The notes: generated by a model not told the origin, from the letters alone. A stretch of 54,689 nt of DNA from Bacteroidales bacterium (GCA_004552195.1 SFPC01000003.1:1-54689), one strand, 5' to 3'; counted from the first letter of the stretch, positions 25,741 through 35,377 are shown. Program-made: numbers and translations.

Positions 25741-26374
25741 TGCTTTGCTCCACATCCAAAACGTATGTCTCAGCTACGGTGAACGCCATGTGCTCTGTCA
25801 CATCAACGAGTGTGTGGTGCCACACGACTGCATCGTGCTCTCAGGGCCCAACGGCGGCGGAAAAACTACGCTGCTGCGGCTCATGGCCGGCCTGTTGTCG
25901 CCCACAGCGGGCCACATCGAACGCCGCAAAGGAATAACCGTAGGCTACCTGCCGCAGTACCGCCACATAGACCGCCATTTCCCCACCACCGTCTTCGACA
26001 TCGTGCGCTCCGGACTGGCTTGCCGCAAGCGTTTTTGGCAACGCTACAACGAGACCCACCACTCGCGGGTAAAGGAAATGCTGCATCTTTTCCACTTGGA
26101 GGATCTCGCCGACCGCCCTATTTCCGATTTGAGCGGCGGCCAGTGGCAACGCACACTGCTGGCAAGAGCCATGGTTTCACAGCCGGACTTATTGCTCTTA
26201 GACGAACCGGAAACGCATCTTGACGAACCTTCGCGGGAAGAACTCTACCACATTTTGCGAAGGTGGAGCGAACGCTGCGCCATGGTGGTGGTGAGCCACA
26301 ACGTAGACCATTTTCCCGAAATTGCCGGTCGCCGCATCTGGCACGTGGAGGAACGTTGCGTGCGCGAAATGTAG
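25733..26374 (+). CDS. znuC: Metal ABC transporter ATP-binding protein (ZnuC-like)
   Basis: The 213-residue cytoplasmic ATPase drives metal import. It has Walker A (GPNGGGKTT), the Q-loop region (VGYLPQYRHIDRHFPTTV), the signature LSGGQWQR, Walker B (LLLLDEPETHLD) and the switch His (VVVSHNVDHF). The sequence YLPQ...D..FP is typical of the zinc/manganese import subfamily. It overlaps the binding-protein gene by 8 bases, so the two are translationally coupled. The expected permease gene is absent: the next gene, pnp, starts 136 bases downstream and has its own promoter. The permease must be elsewhere in the genome or the system has lost it. Confidence 0.88.
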   Translation: MNDALLHIQNVCLSYGERHVLCHINECVVPHDCIVLSGPNGGGKTTLLRLMAGLLSPTAGHIERRKGITVGYLPQYRHIDRHFPTTVFDIVRSGLACRKRFWQRYNETHHSRVKEMLHLFHLEDLADRPISDLSGGQWQRTLLARAMVSQPDLLLLDEPETHLDEPSREELYHILRRWSERCAMVVVSHNVDHFPEIAGRRIWHVEERCVREM

Positions 26375-26455
26375 TTTTTGACCTTATTGCTTCCTTTTTA
26401 TCCCTGAGTTTCAAAAAAGATGATACGGTTTGTCCCTATCCTCACATTTAATTAC

Positions 26456-26463
26456 TACTTTTG
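26456..26463 (+). promoter_or_regulatory. pnp: Predicted -7 element of pnp
   Basis: TACTTTTG at 26456-26463 matches the consensus. The nearest TTG (26430-26432) has a 23-base spacer, slightly long. It is 47 bases before the pnp start. Confidence 0.5.
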
Positions 26464-26510
26464 CGCGATTTTTAACGGTATATAGAAAAATCTTTTAATA
26501 CAAATCATCG

Positions 26511-28730
26511 ATGAACGTGATAACAAAAACCGTTTCCCTGCCCGATGGACGCACCATCAGCATCGAAACCGGCAAATTGGCCAAGCAGGCTGATGGCGCA
26601 GTCATGCTTCGCATGAACAACACCATGCTGCTGGCCACTGTTTGTGCCGCCAAGACAGCACAGCCCGGCACAGACTTCATGCCGCTCCAGTGCGATTACA
26701 AAGAAAAGTATAGCGCAGCCGGTCGCTTCCCCGGCGGCTTCACCAAGCGCGAAGGCCGCGCAGGCGATTACGAAATTCTAACTTCCCGCCTCGTTGACCG
26801 CGCGCTGCGCCCCCTCTTCCCCTCTGACTACCACTGCGAGGTGTATGTGAATATCACGCTCTTCTCTGCCGATGGCGTGGATATGCCCGATGCACTGGCC
26901 GGCTTCGCCGCTTCGGCCGCACTGGCTGCCAGCGACATCCCCTTTGAAGGCCCCATCTCGGAAGTTCGCGTGGCTCGCGTCGACGGCGAATACGTGGTAA
27001 ACCCCACGTTTGAACAACTCGCCAAGGCCGACATGGACATCATGGTGGGCGCCACCGAAGAGAACATCATGATGGTGGAAGGCGAGATGGACGAGGTGCC
27101 CGAAAGTGCCCTTCTCGAAGCCCTCAAAGTGGCTCACGAAGCCATCAAGCCCATGTGCCAACTCCAGAAGGAGCTCTCCAAGGAACTCGGCACCGACGTG
27201 AAGCGCGAATACGACGACGAGGTGAACGACGAGGAACTCCGTCAGCAAGTGAAGGATGAGTGCTACGCTCCGGCCTATGCCATCGCTGAAGCAGGCGACC
27301 ACGACAAACACCAGCGCGAAGATGCTTTCACGCAAATCCGTGAAGATTTCAAGGAACGCTATGCCGCCGCTCACGCTGAGCTCACTCCCGAAGAACTGGA
27401 GGAGAAGAACGCCTTGGTTGACCGCTACTATCACGACGTGGAGCGCGATGCCATGCGCCGTTGTATCCTTGACGAAGGCAAACGTCTGGACGGTCGTGGC
27501 ACCACCGACATCCGCCCCATCTGGTGCGAAGTGTCGCCCCTGCCCATGCCCCACGGATCGGCTATCTTTACCCGTGGCGAAACACAAGCCCTGGCTACGG
27601 CCACACTGGGTACGAAGCTCGACGAAAAGATGGTGGACGACGTGCTCGACAAGAGCTACATGCGTTTCCTGCTCCACTATAATTTCCCGCCCTTCTCTAC
27701 CGGCGAAGCTAAAGCTCAACGAGGCGTAGGACGCCGCGAGATAGGTCATGGCCACTTGGCCTGGCGTGCGCTGAAGGGTCAGATACCTGCTGATTATCCC
27801 TACACCATCCGCGTGGTGAGCGACATACTTGAATCGAACGGTTCCTCCTCTATGGCCACCGTTTGCGCCGGTACGTTAGCCCTGATGGACGCCGGTGTGC
27901 CCATCAAGGCACCTGTGAGCGGCATTGCCATGGGTCTGATCAAGAACCCCGGCGAAGAGAAGTACGCCGTGCTGAGCGATATCCTCGGCGACGAAGACCA
28001 CCTCGGCGACATGGACTTCAAGACCACCGGTACGGCAAAGGGTTTGACTGCCACGCAGATGGACATCAAGTGCGACGGTCTTTCTTACGAAATTCTGGAG
28101 AAAGCCCTCGCTCAGGCCAAGCAGGCTCGTGAGCACATCCTGGGCAAACTGCTCGAAACGATGCCCGAACCGCGTCCCGAACTCAAGCCGCACGTTCCCC
28201 GCATCGAAGCCTTCGAAATCCCCAAGGAATTCATCGGCGCCGTTATCGGCCCGGGCGGAAAGATTATTCAGGGTATGCAGGAAGATACCGGTGCCACTAT
28301 CACTATCGACGAGGAAGACGGCGTAGGCAAGGTACAGGTGAGCGGCCCCAACAAGGAGAGCATCGATGCCGCCGTAGCCAAAATCCGTGCCATCGTGGCC
28401 ATCCCCGAAGTGGGCGAAGTTTACGATGCCAAAGTGGTGAGCATCATGCCTTACGGCTGCTTCGTGGAATTCATGCCGGGCAAGGAAGGACTGCTCCACA
28501 TCTCCGAAATAGCATGGAAGCGTTTGGAAACCGTGGAAGAGGCCGGACTCAAAGAAGGCGACACCATCCAGGTGAAACTCCTGGAGATTGACGAAAAAAC
28601 CGGCAAGTTCCGCCTGTCCCACCGTGTGCTCGAAGAAAAGCCCGAAGGATGGGAAGACCGCCCCGCACGCCGCCCGCGCCGCGAAGGCGGTGCAGAAGGT
28701 CGAGCTCCACGCCGTCCGCGTCATGAATAA
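26511..28730 (+). CDS. pnp: Polyribonucleotide nucleotidyltransferase
   Basis: PNPase degrades RNA from the 3' end with phosphate and takes part in mRNA turnover. The 739-residue protein has two RNase-PH-like domains: the first has [15 protein letters not shown] and [11 protein letters not shown], and the second has [13 protein letters not shown] and [21 protein letters not shown] domain ([15 protein letters not shown]) and an S1 domain ([18 protein letters not shown]...[10 protein letters not shown]) follow. It ends in an Arg-rich tail ([11 protein letters not shown]). The order of domains and the length agree with the family. A perfect terminator follows. Confidence 0.97.
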   Translation: MNVITKTVSLPDGRTISIETGKLAKQADGAVMLRMNNTMLLATVCAAKTAQPGTDFMPLQCDYKEKYSAAGRFPGGFTKREGRAGDYEILTSRLVDRALRPLFPSDYHCEVYVNITLFSADGVDMPDALAGFAASAALAASDIPFEGPISEVRVARVDGEYVVNPTFEQLAKADMDIMVGATEENIMMVEGEMDEVPESALLEALKVAHEAIKPMCQLQKELSKELGTDVKREYDDEVNDEELRQQVKDECYAPAYAIAEAGDHDKHQREDAFTQIREDFKERYAAAHAELTPEELEEKNALVDRYYHDVERDAMRRCILDEGKRLDGRGTTDIRPIWCEVSPLPMPHGSAIFTRGETQALATATLGTKLDEKMVDDVLDKSYMRFLLHYNFPPFSTGEAKAQRGVGRREIGHGHLAWRALKGQIPADYPYTIRVVSDILESNGSSSMATVCAGTLALMDAGVPIKAPVSGIAMGLIKNPGEEKYAVLSDILGDEDHLGDMDFKTTGTAKGLTATQMDIKCDGLSYEILEKALAQAKQAREHILGKLLETMPEPRPELKPHVPRIEAFEIPKEFIGAVIGPGGKIIQGMQEDTGATITIDEEDGVGKVQVSGPNKESIDAAVAKIRAIVAIPEVGEVYDAKVVSIMPYGCFVEFMPGKEGLLHISEIAWKRLETVEEAGLKEGDTIQVKLLEIDEKTGKFRLSHRVLEEKPEGWEDRPARRPRREGGAEGRAPRRPRHE

Positions 28731-28765
28731 CGATTGATTGACCATAGCTATATCTATAAAGGTTG

Positions 28766-28806
28766 CATTCCCGCCCTCCGGTTCCGGAGAGCGGGAATGT
28801 TTTTTA
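28766..28806 (+). terminator. Intrinsic terminator of pnp
   Basis: CATTCCCGC (from 28766) pairs with GCGGGAATG (28791-28799), with an inner CTCCGG/CCGGAG stem, followed by a run of T at 28800-28805. Confidence 0.85.
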
Positions 28807-28941
28807 TGCATAAAGGGAAACGGTTTGCGAATACAAAAGCCGGGAAAAAGAATACCGCCATCCCCTTCGTTTTGGCCACCATTCAACACTTAAAAATATT
28901 GAAAATTTTTTTTAGCATAGTTTTCGCTCTTTCCAATCCAC

Positions 28942-28949
28942 TAAATTTG
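28942..28949 (+). promoter_or_regulatory. Predicted -7 element of the receptor/HMA operon
   Basis: TAAATTTG fits TAnnTTTG and is 22 bases before the start codon at 28971. A -33 TTG is not evident. Confidence 0.4.
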
Positions 28950-28970
28950 TCGCCAAAAAGACTAAACAAG

Positions 28971-30935
28971 ATGCACATTAAAGCATTTCTTTTCGCATGG
29001 CTGACGTTTCTGTCCACCAACGTTTGGTCTCAAACCGACAGCATCGACACCAGCCAAAATTTAGGTAGTGCCGTCGTTCGGGCCACCCATTCCACGAAAG
29101 CAAAGAGCCGAACAGAAAATACAGAAATCATTGGTCAATGGCAATTATCTCGGGCCGCCTGCTGCAATCTCGGCGAATCGTTCACCGCCAGTCCGTCGGT
29201 TGACGTGAGCTATGCCGATGCCGCCACGGGAGCCCGACAGATCAAATTGCTAGGCCTCAGCGGCACCTACGTTCAGATGCTTACGGAAAACGTCCCCAAC
29301 CTTCGCGGTGCTTCCATACCTTACAGTCTGGGCTTCGTGCCCGGTCCGTGGATGCAGTCCATCCAAGTTTCCACGGGAGCTTCAAGTGTAAAAAACGGAC
29401 CGGAGAGCACCACGGGACAAATCAACATTGAGTTCAAGAAGCCCCAAGCCACAGAAGGCGTGAGGGGCAATCTCTATTTTGACACCAAGGCCAAACTGGA
29501 AGCCAACGCCGATGCCAACATTCATCTCAACGACCGACTGTCCACCGGCCTCTTGCTCCATTTTGAAAACAGGCAAACGAGCCACGATGCCGACGGCGAC
29601 GGCTTCATGGACATGCCCCAAGTGCGCCAATACAATCTCATGCACCGCTGGGCCTACGTTTCGCCAGGGTTTATTTCCCAACTGTCTGCACGCATCCTCA
29701 ACGATGAACGCCAATGGGGCATGACCCACCACCACACCACCGAAACACCGCATTACAACACGGAAACCCACACCGAACGCTACGAAGCGCAATGGAAAAA
29801 CGCCATTATGTTTCAAGACGAACATAATTCCAGCATCGCCCTCATGCTCCACGGCTCGTGGCACGAAGCCGATTACCGTTTCGGACACAACCTTTACGAC
29901 GTAACGCAGAAAAACGGCTACGCCCAGCTGCTCTTTGAAACCGACTTTACGCCCCGGCACAATCTGTCGGTGGGCGCATCGTTCAACCACGACGATTTCG
30001 ACGAAAAAGCCAGTGAGAATTTGCCCCGAGGCGAAGGAAAAGCCGAAAGCACCGGCGGACTTTATGCTCAGTACACCTACAAACAGGGCAACTACCTCAC
30101 CATCATGCCCGGCCTGCGATGCGACCGCTCTTCCCGTTACGGCACTTTTGTCACGCCCCGGCTTCACATTCGCTATGCTCCCACTTCCCTGCTCACCCTG
30201 CGCGGCTCTGCCGGAAAAGGTTATCGCTCCCCACGCGCTTTGGCAGAAAATGCGCTCTTGCTCGCCAGCGGTCGCAGCTTCAAAATCAGTGCTCCGCTCA
30301 AGCAGGAAGAGGCTTGGAACTACGGACTAACGGCTTCGCTAAACCTGCCCGTAGCCGGCAAGACACTTGAACTGAATGCAGCGTACTACTACACAAACTT
30401 TGTGCATCAGATGGTGGTTAACGTTGACGGAGAAGCAGGTCCTCACAGTGTATCGTTCGACAATCTCAGCGGACGCAGCTACAGCCACACCCTGCAACTC
30501 GATGCCACATATCCCTTCTTCGAAGGTTTCTCCGCAACCGCCGCTTTCCGTATCAATGATGCGCGAACCACTTACGACGGTGTGTTGCGCCGCCGCCCGC
30601 TCACCTCTCGCTTCAAGGGCTTAGCCACACTATCGTACGCAACGCCCATGCGGCTGTGGCAGTTCGACCTCACGGGCCACCTCAACGGGAAAGGCGAGCT
30701 TTACAATCACCAACCGTACCCCACCTTCTTCCAGCTTCAAGCACAGGTTACCCGCGAGTTTCGCCTCTTCTCCATCTATCTTGGCGGAGAGAACCTTACC
30801 GGCTACCGGATAAAGCATGCCATTCTCGGGGCAGACGACCCCTGGTCGGAAAGCTTCGATGCCACACAAATCTGGGGGCCTATGGAAGGAGCCATGGCGT
30901 ATGCTGGCATACGATTTAAGTTAGACAAAATTTAA
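28971..30935 (+). CDS. TonB-dependent receptor, probably metal-related
   Basis: The 654-residue protein has a signal peptide (MHIKAFLFAWLTFLSTNVWS). It has a plug domain (ESFTASPSVDVSYADAATGA, IKLLGLSGTYVQMLTENVPN, YSLGFVPGPWMQSIQVSTGA, NGPESTTGQINIEF) and a barrel with the usual receptor landmark LRGSAGKGYRSPRAL, ending GIRFKLDKI. It imports a ligand across the outer membrane using TonB energy. The barrel contains a His-rich stretch (WGMTHHHTTETPHYNTETH), and the next gene 15 bases on encodes a heavy-metal-binding protein. A copper or other metal complex is therefore a reasonable inferred cargo. The longer frame from 28734 crosses the pnp terminator and was rejected. Confidence 0.9.
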   Translation: MHIKAFLFAWLTFLSTNVWSQTDSIDTSQNLGSAVVRATHSTKAKSRTENTEIIGQWQLSRAACCNLGESFTASPSVDVSYADAATGARQIKLLGLSGTYVQMLTENVPNLRGASIPYSLGFVPGPWMQSIQVSTGASSVKNGPESTTGQINIEFKKPQATEGVRGNLYFDTKAKLEANADANIHLNDRLSTGLLLHFENRQTSHDADGDGFMDMPQVRQYNLMHRWAYVSPGFISQLSARILNDERQWGMTHHHTTETPHYNTETHTERYEAQWKNAIMFQDEHNSSIALMLHGSWHEADYRFGHNLYDVTQKNGYAQLLFETDFTPRHNLSVGASFNHDDFDEKASENLPRGEGKAESTGGLYAQYTYKQGNYLTIMPGLRCDRSSRYGTFVTPRLHIRYAPTSLLTLRGSAGKGYRSPRALAENALLLASGRSFKISAPLKQEEAWNYGLTASLNLPVAGKTLELNAAYYYTNFVHQMVVNVDGEAGPHSVSFDNLSGRSYSHTLQLDATYPFFEGFSATAAFRINDARTTYDGVLRRRPLTSRFKGLATLSYATPMRLWQFDLTGHLNGKGELYNHQPYPTFFQLQAQVTREFRLFSIYLGGENLTGYRIKHAILGADDPWSESFDATQIWGPMEGAMAYAGIRFKLDKI

Positions 30936-30950
30936 TTCCCTATACAGCAC

Positions 30951-31244
30951 ATGAAAACGCTTATTCTCACTACTCTGTTGGCCGGCTCGGCCCTTTCTGT
31001 TTCGGCACAGAAAGAAAAATCACAGCTTGACACCCTTGTGGTTACCACTACGCCGCAGATGCACTGCAATGGCTGCGAAGAAAAAATCAAACAAAACATT
31101 CGTTTCGTAAAAGGCACGAAGAAAATCCTCACTTCTCTGTCCAAACAGGAAGTAACGCTCATCTATGACCGCCGCAAAGCCAAACCAGACGACTATAAGG
31201 CCGCATTTGCCAAGATAGGCTATACCATAGAGCCGAAACAATAA
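30951..31244 (+). CDS. Secreted heavy-metal-associated (HMA) domain protein
   Basis: The 97-residue protein has a signal peptide (MKTLILTTLLAGSALSVSAQ) and one HMA domain with the metal-binding loop PQMHCNGCEEKIK (Cys39 and Cys42), followed by the ferredoxin-like beta-alpha-beta pattern. HMA domains bind soft metals such as copper and pass them between proteins. A periplasmic form encoded 15 bases after a TonB receptor suggests it accepts metal arriving through that receptor, or protects the periplasm from it. The direction of transfer cannot be told from sequence. A hairpin at 31313 may terminate the transcript. Confidence 0.88.
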   Translation: MKTLILTTLLAGSALSVSAQKEKSQLDTLVVTTTPQMHCNGCEEKIKQNIRFVKGTKKILTSLSKQEVTLIYDRRKAKPDDYKAAFAKIGYTIEPKQ

Positions 31245-31312
31245 GACTTTTTCCACGCACAGCTTCACCTTGTCGCCCCACTGTTGCAAAAAGTCGGCGA
31301 CTTGGCGTTTAC

Positions 31313-31367
31313 AAGTCCTGGACTATTTTTCTCTACTCGTCGATTAGAAAAAAATAGTCCAGGACTT
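31313..31367 (+). terminator. 18-bp perfect stem-loop (ACTATTTTT hairpin family)
   Basis: The arm at 31313-31330 is the exact reverse complement of 31350-31367, around a 19-base loop (31331-31349). T residues follow. It is 69 bases after the HMA gene and could terminate it. The loop is almost the same as that of the hairpin at 54144-54196, whose stem differs but is still paired, so this is also a repeat family. The remainder of the 31245-31678 gap is AT-rich; apart from the -7 element at 31608, I see nothing else in it. Confidence 0.7.
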
Positions 31368-31607
31368 TTTGCTGCATACCGACAAATCAACAATATATAT
31401 AGACCAATCAGAATTTTTTATCGTCAAAACCATCTTTCCATCTTTCTTTTATCATCTACCGAACAGCCAATCCTTTCATCGGAAAGAAGCATAGACTGGT
31501 CAATTTAGCATTTATTTGGAAATATATTTGTATGACAAGAAACAACCAAATTGCCACCAAATTGCAAAAAGAACTTATAAATCAGTCATTTGATAAATAT
31601 ATTTTCA

Positions 31608-31615
31608 TACCTTTG
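31608..31615 (+). promoter_or_regulatory. Predicted -7 element of the Omp28-like gene
   Basis: TACCTTTG matches TAnnTTTG and is 63 bases before the chosen start. No TTG lies at the standard spacing. Confidence 0.4.
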
Positions 31616-31678
31616 CCGCGACGGGGAGACTCAACAAGCTATTTAATCCTATCCACCTTTGAACCATTTTTTATATTT

Positions 31679-33448
31679 ATGAAACATTCCATACGCGCAT
31701 ATCTATTTCTCATAAGCTGTATGCTCGGCATCAGCTTGTCGGCTCAAACCACGTTGACGCTGGGCTACTGCCCTGACAACATCGACGAGTCGGCACAGAC
31801 GGTAACCCTCAACTCCGGCATGGAGGTCCGTTTCCGCGCAGCCTCCATCCTGCCTGCCTCGCGCATGAAGGCACTCAAAGGAGCCAAACTGACAAAAATC
31901 AGGGTGGGTGCCCACGAAGGTTATACGGGGTGGTACGTCACGTTGCGCTCCAGCCTCACCGGTGCTGCCCTGATCAAGACCGTAGACATCGGCACAACTG
32001 TTGAAGGATGGAACGAGGTAACACTGCCCGAACCTTTTGAAATCACCGGCGAGGACCTCGTGCTCTACTATGCCGGCAAAATGCCGGCCGGAGGCGGACT
32101 GCTCACCCACAAACAGTCAACCCCCAACGGGTTCTACCTGCACGACGGCTTCGACTGGCGCAACTATTACGACAAGAACCTCGGCTCGCTCTACCTCCAG
32201 GCCGTCATTGAGCTGGAAGGCGATGCGCCCGACAACGATTTGGCGTTGGAAAGCACCACGTTCAACCCCGTTTATGCCCAAATCGGCGAACCCGTTACCG
32301 CTTCCTTCCGTGTGGCTAACTACGGCTTCACCGAGGCCGACATGCCCAAGCTTTTCTACTCCATAAACGAGGCTGCGCCCATTGAGGTGCCCGTGGAAGG
32401 CAAGCTGCAAGCCGGAGGATTCACGGAACTTCAGGCAACCGTAGCTACAGATGCATGTATCGAAGGACACAACTCCTTCCGCGCTTGGATTGACAGCAAC
32501 AATCCCTATACCAGCAACGACAGTTCCACTCTGGACCTGCCCTGCTACGAAAAGGCATTTGCCCACAAAACGCTCGTGGAGCACTTCACCACCCTCCCCT
32601 GCCCCAACTGCCCCGCAGGAGCCAATGTCCTGCGCGGATTGCTCTCGGGCCGCACGGACTATGTGTGGGTGGCCCATCACGTGGGCTACCAGAGCGATGA
32701 ACTGACCGTCAACAGTTCCTATGAGGTGTCTTCACCGCTGGGCGTGGTCGGCGCACCCTTCGCCGCCTTCGACCGCACCATCCTTGATTGCAGCTACTCC
32801 ACTTCCGCCCCCGGCTTCGTCATCGGCTACGCCCACCCTGCCGAAGGCGTGGAATACCTCAAGCCTTTCTTTGAGCAGTGCGTGAACGTGCCGGCATTGG
32901 TCTCGGTAAACATTGACAACGACTTCGACACCGAAACCCGCCTGCTCACCACCACCGTCAAGGGCGAACGCAACGTGCTCTTCAAGGATTTCTATCCCGA
33001 TGCCAACCTCACCGTGGAACTGGTGGAGGATGCCGTGGAAACGGTGGGAAAACAGAGCGGAAACAACTCGCAGATTCACGACAACGTGTTCCGCACGGCA
33101 CTGACACCGATGTTCGGCAGCGAACCGGCATGGGACGGCAATACCTACTCGGCCACGTACACATTTACCGTGCCTGAAGAGTGGAACGCCGACAAGTTAC
33201 GCGTGGTGGCCTTCATCAACCGCCCCAACAAGCAGGACTATTCGCAAATCCAGGTGCTCAACGCCGAACAGCAAGCCGTGAAGGACACTGAAGCCGGTAT
33301 AAACGACGTTGTGGCCGTAACTGAGACCGAAGCACGCCATGAATATTTCAATCTGCAAGGCCAGCGGCTGTCCGCTCCCGTCAAAGGGGTCTACCTGGAA
33401 CGCATTACCACCCCGACAGGCTGCCGCACTGTGAAACGCATCCGGTAA
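31679..33448 (+). CDS. Omp28-related secreted protein with type IX-like C-terminal tail
   Basis: The 589-residue protein has a signal peptide (MKHSIRAYLFLISCMLGISLSAQ) and an N-terminal beta-rich region of about 170 residues. A CARDB/Ig-like segment follows (LALESTTFNPVYAQIGEPVTA). Next is an Omp28-like thioredoxin-fold region beginning TLVEHFTTLPCPNCPAG, where CPNC is a CxxC motif, and then further beta structure. The C terminus (ARHEYFNLQGQRLSAPVKG...) matches the short type IX-like tails common in this order, so the protein is probably secreted or attached at the surface. The neighbour downstream has the same tail. The function of Omp28-type proteins is not established. A frame upstream to 31532 has no signal peptide and was not used. 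Confidence 0.8.
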   Translation: MKHSIRAYLFLISCMLGISLSAQTTLTLGYCPDNIDESAQTVTLNSGMEVRFRAASILPASRMKALKGAKLTKIRVGAHEGYTGWYVTLRSSLTGAALIKTVDIGTTVEGWNEVTLPEPFEITGEDLVLYYAGKMPAGGGLLTHKQSTPNGFYLHDGFDWRNYYDKNLGSLYLQAVIELEGDAPDNDLALESTTFNPVYAQIGEPVTASFRVANYGFTEADMPKLFYSINEAAPIEVPVEGKLQAGGFTELQATVATDACIEGHNSFRAWIDSNNPYTSNDSSTLDLPCYEKAFAHKTLVEHFTTLPCPNCPAGANVLRGLLSGRTDYVWVAHHVGYQSDELTVNSSYEVSSPLGVVGAPFAAFDRTILDCSYSTSAPGFVIGYAHPAEGVEYLKPFFEQCVNVPALVSVNIDNDFDTETRLLTTTVKGERNVLFKDFYPDANLTVELVEDAVETVGKQSGNNSQIHDNVFRTALTPMFGSEPAWDGNTYSATYTFTVPEEWNADKLRVVAFINRPNKQDYSQIQVLNAEQQAVKDTEAGINDVVAVTETEARHEYFNLQGQRLSAPVKGVYLERITTPTGCRTVKRIR

Positions 33449-33533
33449 GCGGCCGGTGGCAAAACAAACATCGCCACAACAGTTCCTCAAACGCGAAAAC
33501 CAGTTTATTTATTCATTTAACACAGTTCAGATT

Positions 33534-35270
33534 ATGAAGAAATCTTTACTCACACTTGCATGCGCCCTGCTTTGCTCAGGCGCAGCCGTTGCTCAGGGTA
33601 GCGGAGTGATGTACGAAGGCTTTAACTTCACGAACGTATCACCCAACGGACGTTGGCTCACGGAAAACCAGCAGGGTATTGCCGCCTACATCTTCGACAG
33701 CCAGACCAAGGAAAACTGGACGTTCTTCGATGAGAACCAACTGAGCACCTGGTTCATCGGCTACGGCCACAGCGTGACCGACGAAGGTATGGTCTGCGGC
33801 TCCACGCAGGTCTACAACGAAGAGGCCGGCTGGGGCTACTACTCAGATGCAGCCTATTTCAAGGGTGGCGAATGGCACGCACTCCCCCAACTGTCAGGCC
33901 GCGAAACGGGCATGAACAGCGCCAACGCCGTTACTCCCGATGAATACCGCATCTGCGGTGCACAGGGCGTGGACAACAGCAGCTACGACAAGGACAACCT
34001 GATGATGTATCCCGTGATTTGGACCAAGAACGCCAATGGCGAATACGAATGCCAGGCACTGCCTTATCCCACCCGGGACTTCACGAACCGTACCCCGCAG
34101 TATGTAACCGCCATGGACATCTCTGCCGACGGAAAAACCGTTGTGGGTCAGGTAGTCGACTATTCCGGTTTCTACACCTACCCCATCGTCTACACAGAGA
34201 AGGCTGACGGCACCTGGACGTACCGTCTGGTCAACACGTCGCTCGTTTGGGACCAGTCCAAGCTCGACGCGCTGCCCACAGTGCCCGACCAGCCGACCTA
34301 TCCTAACGTAGACGACTACATGTCCGAGCAGGATGTGGCAGACTACAACGCAGCATTCGATGACTACTGGGAATGCTACGACAAGTGTGTAGCCGGCGAC
34401 ATGGACTGGAGCGAACTGCCCGAATATCCCTCCAAGAACGAATACATCAGCGACGAGACCAAGAAGGCTGAATACGAAGCTGCCATGGACCAATACCAGA
34501 TTGACAACGACGCATGGTACAAAGCCTTCTCCAACTTCCAGGATGCTTTGCAGGAAGCCACGACCGGTGCCTCCTTCGTGTTCAACCAGACATCGCTCTC
34601 GCCCAACGGCCTCTATTACCTGACCTGCATGTCCGCTCCCGACCCCAATGCCGACCCCGATGACTTCTGGGCTCCCTCCCTGTCGCTGCCCAAAGTGCTC
34701 GACCTCAGCAAGGAAGACGGCGTTTCGACCATTGCCGCCACCGACAAGCTCACGGCCAACATCCTGAACAACGGACGCTACCTCGTGACCAGCCCCGCAA
34801 GCTCCTACTCGCGCAATGCTTACGTGGCCAACGTAGGCTCGGAAGAGGTTACACCGCTTGTTGACTGGCTCAACGAGATGGGACAGAACACTGCCGCCGA
34901 ATTCTTGAAGACCAACTGCGTATTCGACATCACCGACTACGCTTGGAACGACGAAACCGGAGACTACGAGGAAGTAGTGCTGGCCGACAGCCTCATCACC
35001 GGTACTCCTATCTTCAGCGGCGACGGCAAGCACATCGTTTCCTGGTATGAAAACCCCAAGACCAACGCCATTGACACCTACGTGCTCTCGCTTGACATCT
35101 CCGACGAAGCTGCCGCCATCGAAGGCGTAAAGGCTGACAACGAAGCCACCGTGCTCGGTCGCGAATACTACAACCTCCAGGGCCAGCGCATCGCCGCTCC
35201 CGTGGAAGGCGTTTACCTCGAAAAGGTCATCACGTCCAAGGGCACACACACCAACAAGTGCGTGAAGTAA
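33534..35270 (+). CDS. Secreted propeller-like protein with a duplicated acidic helical insert
   Basis: The 578-residue protein has a signal peptide (MKKSLLTLACALLCSGAAVA). Its repeating beta segments resemble WD40-like or propeller blades (for example YVTAMDISADGKTVVGQVV and IFSGDGKHIVSWYENPK). Around residues 254-330 lies a very acidic, aromatic-rich helical insertion made of two similar units: YPNVDDYMSEQDVADYNAAF and YPSKNEYISDETKKAEYEAA. The C terminus (REYYNLQGQRIAAPVEGVYL) is a type IX-like tail almost the same as that of the preceding gene product. No enzyme motif is visible. The two genes are 85 bases apart and may form an operon. A hairpin terminator follows. Confidence 0.75.
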   Translation: MKKSLLTLACALLCSGAAVAQGSGVMYEGFNFTNVSPNGRWLTENQQGIAAYIFDSQTKENWTFFDENQLSTWFIGYGHSVTDEGMVCGSTQVYNEEAGWGYYSDAAYFKGGEWHALPQLSGRETGMNSANAVTPDEYRICGAQGVDNSSYDKDNLMMYPVIWTKNANGEYECQALPYPTRDFTNRTPQYVTAMDISADGKTVVGQVVDYSGFYTYPIVYTEKADGTWTYRLVNTSLVWDQSKLDALPTVPDQPTYPNVDDYMSEQDVADYNAAFDDYWECYDKCVAGDMDWSELPEYPSKNEYISDETKKAEYEAAMDQYQIDNDAWYKAFSNFQDALQEATTGASFVFNQTSLSPNGLYYLTCMSAPDPNADPDDFWAPSLSLPKVLDLSKEDGVSTIAATDKLTANILNNGRYLVTSPASSYSRNAYVANVGSEEVTPLVDWLNEMGQNTAAEFLKTNCVFDITDYAWNDETGDYEEVVLADSLITGTPIFSGDGKHIVSWYENPKTNAIDTYVLSLDISDEAAAIEGVKADNEATVLGREYYNLQGQRIAAPVEGVYLEKVITSKGTHTNKCVK

Positions 35271-35301
35271 TCCCTGCGACACTCACACACATACCCCAAC
35301 C

Positions 35302-35336
35302 AAAGGGCGCGACTCCGACGAGCCGCGCCCTTTTTC
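35302..35336 (+). terminator. Intrinsic terminator after the propeller-like protein gene
   Basis: AAAGGGCGCG (35302-35311) pairs with CGCGCCCTTT (35324-35333) around a 12-base loop, followed by further T residues. Confidence 0.8.
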
Positions 35337-35377
35337 ATGACAAAAAGCTCCCACTTACAGTTCCCGAAAAAGACAGT

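Noticed and set aside
26778..27755. 325-codon minus-strand open frame
   Set aside because: It is antisense to pnp and resembles no protein family.
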